DNA from: Cryptomeria japonica
Taxonomy: Eukaryota; Streptophyta; Pinopsida; Cupressales; Cupressaceae
Assembly: GCF_030272615.1 (NCBI RefSeq)
Contig: NC_081409.1
Location: forward strand, 239,475,832 to 239,533,831
Length of the DNA stretch: 58,000 nucleotides
Direction of reading: 5' to 3'
The translations under genes were made by a program, and so were the position numbers. Shown here one piece after another: positions 13,570 to 24,500 of the stretch; the first letter of the stretch is position 1; the number at the start of each line of letters is the position of its first letter. The notes under the pieces were generated by a model. That model saw only the letters and a list, made by a program, of their open reading frames with translations. It was not told the origin of the DNA and did no database searches.

Positions 13570-16500
13570 CTACAAAAATTGTTTCATGGAAAGAGACCAG
13601 GACTCAAGTAGGGAGGTCACCACTTCCTTCTCTGTCTGCATTTGTGATACCTGTTCCTCCATGGCATCTATTGTGCTTAGTTCTTGTGTGACTCTCAGGG
13701 CATCCAGGTTCAGATAGCATTTTTGGAGAATTTGAAGTCGTGGAAGTAATACCAGTTGAAGCTCCTGCAAATCCCTGACCTTGTGCTGATCTCCTGCTCC
13801 ATCTTGGCTGACTGGATCTAGAACCGGTGAACGGTTTGCCCATATGTTGCAAAGGAGTCGTAATGAGTCTTGAATGTGCTCAAGTAGGACTCTAAGTTCA
13901 TTTGAAGCTGTTGTTTCTTGGCTAGCACATCATCATAGAACATATGAGGTTGACAAATTTTCTGAGTAGCAAGTTTCCCTCATCCAAGGCAGTCCTTATG
14001 TCCTTTTGATCCTTTAGCAGTTCAATCCTAAGCTCATTTAATTTCTTCACTAGAGCAACATTAAGAGCCTTTTGGCGCTCTTTCTTTACATTGGCCTCTG
14101 CTGCTTCTTCTAGACTCTGCACCTGATCATCCACTATAGTACACAGAAGTTTGAGTTGTGCTAGTGATGAATCAGTGTCAGGAAGATTAGTACCGAGGAT
14201 TAAACCGGTAAGTGTGTCTACAGCTGCCTGAATGATGTCCTGTTCCTTTTTCCTACGAATGATCTCAAGGCACTCTTGAGCAACCTTGATGCTCTGCATA
14301 AGCTCCGACTCACTTGCAGATTGGAGATCGATAGGACTAGAGAGATCAATCGGTGAGGGTTGACTTCCGGTTGCCTTCGGAGTCTCCACCTAAGAGCTTT
14401 TTGTCGCTTCTCGTTCCTTGGCTTCTTTAGCTTTCTTCTTTTCCACTTCTCTTCTCTTCTCTTCTTCCTTGTCTTCCTCTGCCTTTTTCTTCTCCTCTGC
14501 TCTCCTCTTCTGCTCTTCCTTTTCTTCTTCTTCCCTCTTCTTCTTCTCTTCCTCTTCCTTTTTCTTCTTCTCTTCCTCTTCCTTCTTCTTCTTCTCCTCT
14601 TCTTTCTTCTTCTTTTCTTCCTCTTCCTTCTTCCTCTTTTCTTCTTCTTGCTTCTTCTTCTTTTCTTCCTTGTCCTCTTCTTCTTTCTTCTTCCTTTCTT
14701 CTTCTTGCTTCTTCTTCTCTTCATCTTTTCTTTTCTCCTCTTCCTCTTTTCTCTTCTCTTCCTCTTTCTTTTGTTTCTCATCTTCATCCTTCTTCTTTTG
14801 CTCTTCCTGATCTTTTGCCGCTTGCTGTGTGTCCACAACTTGTTCACCACCCTGATCGGCCTGTTGCCCCTATTCAGTAACCTCAGAAGGTATGTCTTGA
14901 GTGACATCTTCTACATCCAGGGCATTGACATCTATGGTGTCGATTGGTTCTTCCACCAGGTTTCCTTCCTCATCAAAAACCTCATCCGGTTTGGAAATAA
15001 CCAGTTCCTTTTCCGCTTGGAGGTTGGCCATTCGTGCTTTGTGAGAACTGATAGCTTGGGCCATGTGTTGATGTGTATCCTTTTCTACATCATCAACTCT
15101 CCCCTCCAACAACTAGAGTCTTCTTCTCCTTGTGAAGAAGAGACCTTTATTTTGATCCAACACATCAAACAATTCTGAATTTGAGAGTTCGGGGAAGTAC
15201 TGTGCAAAAACTTTCTCCCTAATCTCTTGTTCCTTTTCAATGGCAATGCGCCATTTATTATCTAATGCCTTAAATAATGAATCCGATGTTTGAGATTTAA
15301 TCTCTGATGGTGACCGGTCATTTTTACATAAATAAAGAATGATTTCCTGCACTACTTCATCTTTTTCTTCACTATTGAATTCATCATAATAATCTATTAA
15401 ATCATGAAGTAACTTTCTCCTAATATTCTTTACTATTCTTTGACAATGTGTCAAAGGTTTGTAAGAGGAGATATCTATATTTACCGGTGCGGATGTTGCC
15501 GATTCATTCTTCTTCATCTTCTTGGTCTGTCTAGCCTTCTTTGGCTGTTCATCAGACTCGGTTTCTTTGGAGTCTGGTTCATTTGCCTTAGTCTTCCTCT
15601 TTCTTTTGAAGACTTTTGCTGGTGTTACTTCCGGTTTCTTCTTTGTCGGTGACCGCTTGGTCACTCTTGGAGTTGTAGTGGTAGCCGGTGCCGATGTTGT
15701 AGGCACTGCCTTAGCTTTCTTAGCTGCTGATTCTTTTCCCTTCTTCACCGATGGTTCTTCAACCGGTGCCATCCTCTCCAAGTAGGTTCCGGTCCTCTTA
15801 TCCTTTGGATCAAGAGGCGAGGCAATAAGGGTTGAGGCATACCCTTCCAGCATGTCATACATAACCTCATAGCCCATTGGCTCCACTTCCTCCATTCTAG
15901 GCTCAATAGCCTCCATTAAGCATTTGTCCACCTGAATGGTGAAACATATGTCATCTTCATATTTCTTCACTATGTCTCCTAAGATTCTTAACCTTTGACT
16001 CATCTTTCTTCTGAACTCATCAAAATATTTGTTCAGTACCTCAGGGTAGCTGGTTCCAATGGCTTGCACACTTTCCTTTATCTGCTTGGTTACCGGTTGG
16101 TCAAGAGACCACTGGACATCTCCTACACCAGGAAAGTAGCCTTGGAAATAGAAAAACAACCCTACCAGGAGTTGTCCAAACTTAAACCTCAGTGAATTGT
16201 CCTTTTTGATTGCTTTTAGATTTAACAGGAGTTGCCTCTACATACCGGTGCATAGGTCAAATGATTTATCCTCTTTAATCATCCGGTAAGCGGCTTTTAC
16301 CGCTACAGCAGATACATAATTAATCCTGCTGGCTGAGAATGTTCTTTAGCCTATCACCATGCAGGCGTATTTCACCAAATCATCCTTGATAGGATTAACT
16401 GTCATACCTCGTGAATCACTTGTTGAACCGGTGAGCTTGGTCATTTCCGTTTTGCTTACCATTCTTAGGGCTGGCACTTCCCCTGTGTTGCAGAAACTGG

Positions 16501-16900
16501 TGACTGCATGAATTGCTTGAGGCGTGATATCATGCGTCCTCTCCAGGTACATCTTGTCACCATGGACTTTTCTCAAGATGATCCTGATGTGATCCTCTAT
16601 GAAGTCTTCCAGAAAATATGTTGCATTATGGAGTTTCTTCTTCTCCAAGATACTGAACTCCGGTTTGATCCTTTTGTCCTTTCCGCAAAATAGACCTAAC
16701 TGAGTATGAATGGCTAAAGACCCTAGGTCTTCTATTTTGCAATCAATATAATCGGAAATTCCTTCTTCGACTATGACTCCAGCTGGGACTTGTGACAAAG
16801 CATTATATTTTGACTTCCTCTGAATAAAACTTTTCGACTCAATTGATGTACTTGAACTGGTATGAGATGCGGAAGCCATTGAAGAGTATTTCAAGAACAC
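13570..16900 (-). pseudogene. Element A large ORF of unknown family (about 1,110 codons, broken)
   Basis: From the ATG at 16900 (a second in-frame ATG is at 16879) one frame runs to about 13975. It is interrupted by TAA at 16348-16346 and TAG at 16240-16238, 15115-15113, 14872-14870 and 14392-14390. The predicted protein then seems to continue through two frameshifts (near 13.97 and 13.79 kb) to a stop at 13572-13570. Layout: a Ser-rich N-terminus, about 350 residues of mixed globular-looking sequence, a Lys/Arg/Thr/Pro-rich basic linker near residues 350-480, a second mixed domain, a Lys/Glu-rich charged tract of about 150 residues (14836-14390), and helical C-terminal sequence. No RT, integrase, protease or clear membrane segment is visible. 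It sits where pol or an env-like gene would be, downstream of gag on the same strand. I do not recognise the family; an env-like or transduced host gene are both possible. Confidence 0.75.
14395..14815. repeat. Long polypyrimidine/polypurine tract
   Basis: The plus strand is almost entirely CTT/TCC/TTC repeats for about 420 bp. On the minus strand it codes for the Lys/Glu-rich part of the large ORF. The long open frames on the plus strand (Phe/Leu/Ser-rich) are only its shadow. Such tracts can form triplexes and are prone to slippage. Confidence 0.9.
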
Positions 16901-17300
16901 AAAAAATACCTTTCAAATGCGAATTTAGGGCTTCCTGATTCTGCTTCACTTCACTCTCCGTCAGATACCAAATCACCGCTTTGAATTCTCCACTACCACT
17001 TGCAAACTAGAATTGAATCTCTTTCAAGGTTATCCAATTTCTTGAAATATAAACTCAAACTGCCTTTTCTTCACTTTGCACTTGAAAACTTTTCTTCGCT
17101 CGAAAACAGATAGTGAGAAATGATTTGAAAAATGCATTTATACATGTCTCTCACCTACCATCATTATTGCTCCTCTATTAGGGTGTAAACCCTAATTTGC
17201 CTTTTTACCATTTCCGGTCTTCTGCCAAGCGACAGGGATAGCATATCAATTAAGGTCTTTTACCGGTGTTAACTGGGGGTTCGAAAGCATTTCACCATTT

Positions 17301-17314
17301 GCTCCCCCTAAGCC
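17301..17314 (-). promoter_or_regulatory. Internal PPT-like tract between gag and the large ORF
   Basis: Minus-strand GGCTTAGGGGGAGC lies just past the gag stop (17323). It shares the GCTTAGGGGGAG core with the tract at 13295. It may be a central PPT or a scar of the event that replaced pol. Confidence 0.6.
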
Positions 17315-17322
17315 TTTGAGGC

Positions 17323-18600
17323 TTAGTTTGCCGGTTCCGATATTTCCACACTAGGTGCAAAAACTAGTTCCTCTTCCAACATTGTTAGTTTCTTCCTCCA
17401 TGTTTTCTTCATGTCCCCTTGAACTTTTTCAACATCGATTTCTCCTTCCTGAGTAACTGGTATATCATCAGATATACTTTTTCTGCTTCTGTATAATCTT
17501 GCAATGTGACCCGGTTTGTTGTAGTGATAGCAAACAAGTCCAGGTGCTCTCCAAGGTCCGTTGTACATGCTTCCATTCTTCCTTCTGCATGTTGCAGCAG
17601 TGTGACCATGACCATGATAGATCATACAACTTTCTCTCCATCCGGTTGCCACTTGATGACCACCGCTTCTTGACTGATGATTGAAGATATTAAACTGGTT
17701 GTGGTTCCGGTTCATAAAAGATTCAGGACCAGTTCCTTGGGTCCTCTGAGGATATCTTCCAGTGTTATCCACTACAGACCTACATTCAAATGCTCTATGC
17801 CCAAACTTGTTGCATGCATAACAATGACCATTGAACTTATTGAATCTAGGTACATTGTTGATGAAATAAGGAAAATTATTGTAGGCTTTGCTCCTACATA
17901 CATTGGCAGTGTGTCCTTCTTTAAGACAGTTAAAGCAAACAGGTTTGAATTTTTACTTACCTTTTCCTTTGAGTGCCAGTTGCTTCTTTGATGCTTCAGC
18001 ATTTGTTCCTGTTGATTCTCCTTCCTCATGTCCAGAGAAACCAAGACCATTGGTATTCTTTGCCGGTCTAGATGACACAAGCTTTTGCTCTAGCTTGACA
18101 GTACTTTTGCCAAACTTAGCAAGTATTTCCTTTGACTCAAAGAGTTCTTTGGAAATAGCAGTGTTTGTCTCCATTAGACTTGCATTTTCTGAGATGGCAA
18201 TGTTCAGTTCTCCTTGCATGTCTTCTTTTTCCATTTTTCTCTCATGAAGGCGAGCAGTCAATGCACTAATCTCATGTTTCAACTTGCAGATCTCATGATC
18301 TCTGTCCTTTACCAGATCTTCAGCTTTTCTCCGATTCTCAAGCTCTTGACTAAACCGAATAGTCAGTCCTTCTAACTCCTTTCTCAGATTGGAGTTTGAA
18401 TCATTCAGCTTATTCACTTCAGCAATCATGGCTTCCATGTTAGCTTCATCTTCAGAACTACTTTCAAATAGTTCTATCAGCCTCTCTGCATGTTCTCTCC
18501 TTTTTGCTTGAGATGCCTTGTATTTGACCATAAGATCATCATAGGCTTGCTCAGACTTAGTGATTCATTGAGTAAGTTCCCTTAAGGTGTATTCCCCATA
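17323..18600 (-). pseudogene. Element A gag remnant with four zinc knuckles
   Basis: One minus-strand frame runs from near the PBS to the stop at 17323, broken by TGA at 18567-18565 and TAA at 17955-17953. The N-terminal part is a charged coiled coil (18531-18000) containing an acidic ESSSEDE patch. Four knuckles follow: CFNC-KEGH-C and CYAC-KFGH-C are intact CX2CX4HX4C, while in the next two (CMIY..., CYHY...) Cys residues have become Tyr. The usual N-terminal capsid part of copia Gag is missing, since only about 30-60 bp separate this frame from the PBS. No ATG suits a full-length start. Function by family: coat and RNA packaging in the cytoplasmic particle. It precedes the large ORF by about 420 bp. 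Confidence 0.8.
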
Positions 18601-18635
18601 TCTCTTTCCAAGTGGTTAAACTTATAGAAAGGTAG

Positions 18636-18647
18636 GCTCTGATACCA
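18636..18647 (-). promoter_or_regulatory. Primer-binding site of element A
   Basis: Minus-strand TGGTATCAGAGC, complementary to the 3' end of initiator tRNA-Met, 2 nt inside the 5' LTR. Confidence 0.9.
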
Positions 18648-18649
18648 AT

Positions 18650-19811
18650 TGATGAATACTAAGAGGGGGGGTGAATTAGTATGCCAAAAATCTTTGCACT
18701 AAAACACTTACACGGTCTAAAGATAAACCGGTAAAGCAGTTTAATAGTCAAACCGGTTACCACACATGCAAACCAAAATGCGAATAAAGCATTCACCCAC
18801 AAAAGTAATACAACCATAACACAAGATATTTGACGTGGAAACCCAACTGGGAAAAACCACAGTGAGATGAAACTCACAAGTCACTATCTGTAGAATACAA
18901 ACCAGACCGGTTAAGGTCTTACAATGTTCTTCACCAGAATAGATCCTGTTAGGAATCTCAATCTCTGTTAGGAGATAAGTCTGATTAAAGACTACCTTGT
19001 TAGAGGATTTTAGATTCACATGTGTGAACCACCTTGTTAGAGGATTTTACAAAGGCTTTGAGGCCTACTCGGTTAAGGGCTACAGACTTGTCAAAGATGT
19101 GAGTAATCAACAAGTGTTTGATCTATCTAATAGCACAAACTGCTTGGTTAGATCCAGTATTGCTCACAGCTAATGCATTCCAGCATTACTTCAGTCTTCT
19201 CTCTCTCACACACAATTACAACTTGATCTTCTCAGATAAGATCGTTCTCAACTTCCACCTTAAACCCTAGCTCGACATTTTTACCCTTTCAACAATAGCA
19301 ACAACAACTCGAAAACCCTAGACATGATGTCCTTTTAAAGGAATCTGATTTCATGTCGGTCCAATAGGATTACATTACAATTTCCTAGGTTCAATGAATC
19401 TAGACATACTTAGTAACACGACACAAGAATCACCGTCAATGTGTCGGCACCGTCAAACAATCGGTGGATTGGTAACTCATCACAAAATGTCGGTTGGTAA
19501 CTCATCACATAGTATTACTGGTTCATACAAAATACCGGTTGCCGGTTTGACAAAAATGAAGACTGATAAGAATGTGTTGTGCCGCTTTGCTCCCTCATAC
19601 CGCTTGTGATCTGCGAACCGCTTGGGGTCGACATGCCGCTTCAGACTGGGAAACACATTCTACAAAATCACCACTAGTCTAAAGACTAGTATACAACATA
19701 CCGGTTGGAACAAATACCGGTTGAGCATAAGCTCATACATATAAAGGGGATCTCAATACAAGTGTGTGTCCATCAATGACAATCACAGCATAAACCACAA
19801 AAATGCCAACA
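18650..19811 (-). repeat. Element A 5' LTR
   Basis: In plus orientation it begins TGATG and ends CAACA, matching the copy at 12039-13201. The promoter is expected inside it, but I cannot place a TATA box with confidence. Confidence 0.9.
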
Positions 19812-19961
19812 CGATCCACCAAACAAATTCACGGTTTCAACAAGGAGGGAGTCTTGGATGGAATAAGATAGCCCGAATATCGAATCTCGAGGTTGGCATG
19901 GATAGGAGCAATCTTGAGTTACCATCTCTTCTTCCATCCGCTAGGGAATCGTGAGGCACCG
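19812..19961. other. NUMT remnant between elements A and B
   Basis: About 150 bp of mitochondrial-like sequence. It carries the right target-duplication copy of A (19812-19816) and the left copy of B (CACCG, 19957-19961). This shows that the two elements inserted independently. Confidence 0.7.
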
Positions 19962-21507
19962 TGATGCAGAGAGCACTGTACGAAGTATCACAATGGGCTC
20001 ACAGTCTACCAGACTCAAAAGGTGACTCTTCCAACCTAGTCAACCTTACCCACTCTTGGTAAGGATGTGAAGGACCACCCTCACACAACCCTTAGACCTA
20101 TACAAGGCCAAACCCAATCCCTTATGGGTTACTCAACTTAGACACAAAAGTTGCTTCAGAGACTCAATCCCCTAATGAGACTCAAATAGGGCAAATGACA
20201 CAAATCTGTCCTCTGATCCAAAACAGCAGTAGGGACACCTTCAATGACCCTAAACAACTAAGAGTCAATCACTAGTTTGCTTCCCCAAACCTTACAACGC
20301 CAACTTCACCTTCTAGACCTACCAAGCTACTAGGCTACTAGGCCTGTCAGTAAGGAACCGGTTAATACAAAATAAATTCCACAAAGGATGTGGTACTATT
20401 TTTACTGATTTGGAACCTTCTTCCTAAGGTTGAACAACCCCCAAGAGGGCAGAGCCTCACCCCACTCCTGCACTACCAAACCCTTACTCAATTCACAGGC
20501 CTAATTGGCCAATTTAGGCTTGGAACACAAACAAATGATTGGTGATGGGTACACAAGGCTAGGACAGAGTCTTGAGAGGTCTATTCAACTTGATTTCATG
20601 CTTTTTTATCAGTTTTCACCAACCCCTTGGTCCTTCTACCGATCTACACACTTCATACCCCAATTGGCAGGCTAAATACATGAAGATATTTAGCCTATGG
20701 CTTGCACCCACACCATAAAAATGCATTCACCAGATCCTGAGTGTTTAGGATATTAAAATACATCATTATACCTTGCAAATTCCAAAGGGGCTTGAATTAT
20801 TACCTCTGGAATTGCAAGATATTGTCCATTTAGAAGAAAAAACCCAAAACCCTAGGGTTTACAGCAGTTTTTTTTAAAAATTCAATAACTCTCTCAATAC
20901 AATACCAAATTCACTCAAATTAGACTCGAATGAAAGGTACTTCACATGACTATTCAATCATGGACCTGTATCTGACTTTCCAATCTGTACAAACACGTGA
21001 TTGCTCAGAAAACTATATTTTTATCAGAATTTTGATGAAAGTTTGCATCCAATTCACCTTCCAACCCTTTGGAAGTCGAAATCAAGGCCTAAATAGGCTT
21101 CTCCTAACAGGTTCAACCGAACCAAGGTGGTTGGGAATCGTTGGAACTAACATTTAACCATTTTTTGAAAAAGTTGTCGAAGTTGCAAAAAGTTGTCAAG
21201 TGCAACTTTTGCATTTTTTTTTTGCATTTTTTGCATTCTAGGACTCCTAAATGATTTCAAACTTCTAAATGGTTCCAAAATGTCTAAAATGACTACAAAA
21301 CATCAGAAATCTACCTCCTAATGCCAAAACTCATCAATATGAGAAAATGTTCTATTGGACCTAGAAGGATCCTAGTGGACTAAGGTTAACTCAGGGTTTA
21401 TAGAATGACCTTAGAGTTCCTTGACCACACAAAGAGGATCAAAACACACCTATGGATGAAGGACTATCATCCTTATTACATCAATCATGCCTAGGTGCCC
21501 TGCACCA
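19962..21507 (-). repeat. Element B 3' LTR
   Basis: It matches 26212-27777. It lacks about 30 bp found near the outer end of the other copy and a short TCTGTACAAA-type duplication. The adjacent PPT is weak, ending GTGGAGTA on the minus strand. Confidence 0.95.
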
Positions 21508-21529
21508 TACTCCACAAGTTCAAAAGAAC

Positions 21530-24500
21530 TCAAGTCCCTTGAGTGGGAATGGACTCAAACTGAAACCCTATCTTTTCAATGGCCTCCTTAGTCATCCATG
21601 TGGCTTCCTCCAGGGGTTGGTGTTTCCATTTGACCAAGTACTCATAATACACCTTCCTCCTTGTGTGTTTTATCACCCGCTTGTCAAGGATGCTCTCAAT
21701 CTCTAACATGGATGGCTGTGATATCTCCTTGAGTGACTCATCTTGTTGGACATCTGATTCACTTGCAAAAAGAACATCATCTACAGATCCTTTATAAGGA
21801 TACAAGTCAACAACATTAAAAATAGGTGACAAACCAATAGAAGAAGGTAAGTCCACTTGGTAGGCATTGTTGCCACACTTCTTGAGGATCTTGCAAGGAC
21901 CAAGCTTCTTCATCAACAACTTGGTATATTTCTCCTTAGGTAACCTCTCCTTTCTCAGATGTACCATCACTGGATCACCCACCTTGAATTGCAAATCTCT
22001 TCTTTTCTTATCTGCTGCTGCCTTATACTTTTCTATGGTATGTTGCAGCCGGTTCCTTACTTGATCATGCACATCCTTCATTACCTCTGCAAAATCTTCA
22101 GCCAAAGCACTCTTCTTCTCCAAATGACTAACATCTCTGAGTTCCATTATCCCTCTAGGGTGCACACCATAAACAACTTGAAAAGGTGACATACCTGTAC
22201 TCCTGTTAATGGAATCATTATAAGAAAATTCAGCTTGTGCCAAGATAGAATCCCAACTTGAATCATTTTCTTGTGTTAGGCATCTCAAGAGGTTTCCAAG
22301 TGACCTATTTATGACCTCAGTTTGTCCATCTGATTGAGGATGATATGCTGAAGATAAGGCAACATTGGTGCCAAGCTTTTTCCATAGGATCCTCCAAAAG
22401 TGACGTATAAACTTAGGATCCCTATCCGATATGATTGACATAGGTAATCCATGGAGTCTAACTACCTATTTAAAGAATAAACCTGCAACATGTGAAGCAT
22501 CATAAGTGGTCTTGCAAGGGATAAAGTAAGCCATCTTGGAAAATCTGTCCACAACCACATACACACTGTCATAACTAGATTTGCTTCTTGGAAGACCAAG
22601 CACAAAGTCCATACTTACTGAATCCCATGGCTTTGAAGGGATAGGCAATGGTGTATATAGTCCTACATTAGATGTTTGGCCCTTGGCCCTTTGACAAATA
22701 AAACAAGTATCAACAAACTTTCTTACATCAGTCTGAAGTTTAGGCCAAAAATAAAATCTTCTTACCAACTCCAATGTTTTATCTATCCCAAAGTGACCTG
22801 CTAGGCTCCCACAATGTTTTTCCTTTATTATATTCTCCCTTACTGACCCCTTAGGCACACAAAGCAAACTACCTTTGAATAAAAATCCATCTTGCACCAA
22901 AAACTCAGAGAATTCAGTATCATACTTTGCTGTCCTATCAATGCATACCTTGTAGGCTTCCTTGAAATCATCATCCGTAGCATACATGTCCTTTATTGTT
23001 TGTATACCTACACTTTCCAATTGAACTTCTTGGATGGTCAAAATCCTCCTGCTTAAAGCATCAACAACCTTATTAGCAATGCCTTTCTTATGTTTTATGG
23101 TAAATGTATAAGATTGCAAGAATTCCATCCATTTAACATGTCTATGATGAAGTTTCTCCTGCCTATTTAGAAAACTCAAAGCATGATTGTCTGTAAAAAC
23201 AATAAACTTCTTAGGAAGTAGGTAGTGCCTCCATTTTCTCAAGGCTTAAACCATAGCATAGAGTTCAAGGTCATAGGTGGAGTACTTTTGTTTAGCCTCA
23301 TTCAACTTTTCACTAAAGAAGGCTACTGGCCTCCCTTCTTGGCTTAGGACTCCTCCAATAGCCCTATTGCTAGTATCACATTCTACCACAAAGACTTTAT
23401 GAAAATTAGGAAGTACAAGGATAGGAAGTTCCGCAATCTTCTTTTTCAACCTCTCAAATGACCTACTAGCTTCATTGGTCCATACAAACACACATTTTCT
23501 TCCACCTTTTATGGTATCTATGAGTGGAGCACAAATTCCACTAAAGTTTCTAATGAACTTTCTATAGAAACTACATAAGCCATGAAAACTTTTTACCTCA
23601 GTTGCATTGGTAGGTGCTGGCCAATTAAGGATGGCTTCAAGTTTGGACGGATCCATTTTCAAATTTCCTTTTGAGATGACAAATCCTAGGAAAACCAACT
23701 CTTCTTGCATGAATGAACACTTCTCAAGGTTGATTTTTAGTTGCTCTTCATGGAGTTTCTTGAGGACCATGTCTAGGTGTTTGAGGTGCTCCTCCTTGCT
23801 GCTGCTAAACACCAAAATATCATCCATATATACTACAACAAACTTGTTAATGAAAGGTGGTAGGACTTCATTCATCAAGCGCATAAAAGTGCTAGGAGCA
23901 TTAGACAAACCAAAAGGCATTACAACCCACTCAAACAAACCTTCATTGGTCTTGAAAGCTGTTATCCATTCATCTCCCTATCTGATCCTTATCTGATGGT
24001 ATTCGCTTTTGAGGTCAATTTTTGAGTAGTACTTAGCCCCTCCTAAACAATCCATGAGATCTTCCAATCTAGGCATAGGAAACTGGTATCTGATGGTTAT
24101 CTTATTGATTGCTCTAGAGTCAATGCATAATCTCCAAGTTCCCTCTTTCTTAGGTGCAAGGACTGATGGTACAGAACAGGGACTAACACTTTTCCTTATG
24201 AAACCCTTCTCCAACAATTCTTGAATCTGCCTTGCTATTTCTGCATTTTGTTTAGGGGTAAGTTTATAAGCAACCTTATTAGGCAAGGTGGCTCCTGGAA
24301 TCAGATCTATACAATGACTTATCATCCTTTCAGGGGGTAAGGTATCATTGGTACCATCTACAACAATTCCTTTATACTGATCCAACAAATCAACAACCTC
24401 CTTGGGGCCTACATTCTTCAACAAGTTCTGATTTTTTTCTTTCTTAGGTATGTTGTCCTTAGGCTTCACCACAACAGCAAAACAAAGTGTCTTGTCTTCC

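Larger units (their letters stand above)
12039..19811 (-). mobile_element. Element A: non-autonomous Sirevirus/copia-like LTR retrotransposon
   Basis: Two direct repeats of about 1.16 kb bound a 5.4-kb interior. A 12-nt PBS (minus-strand TGGTATCAGAGC, matching initiator tRNA-Met) lies 2 nt inside the right LTR, so the element runs on the minus strand. A polypurine tract abuts the left LTR. Flanking 5-mers CGACC (12034-12038) and CGATC (19812-19816) look like a target duplication with one change. The interior holds a Gag remnant and a very large unknown ORF. No protease, integrase, RT or RNase H is seen. Four AGGGGGAG-type tracts recall the multiple PPTs described for Sireviruses. The LTRs differ by roughly ten bases in the first 280 compared by eye. 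Mobilisation would have needed proteins from another element. Confidence 0.9.

Noticed and set aside
14218-14907. Minus-strand frame of 229 codons dominated by Arg/Lys
   Set aside because: It is a shifted reading of the same purine tract; the Lys/Glu frame continues the long ORF on both sides.
14360-15178. Plus-strand 272-codon frame rich in Phe/Leu, looking like a multi-pass membrane protein
   Set aside because: It is the antisense shadow of the Lys/Glu tract of the minus-strand ORF; the hydrophobicity comes from CTT/TTC repeats.
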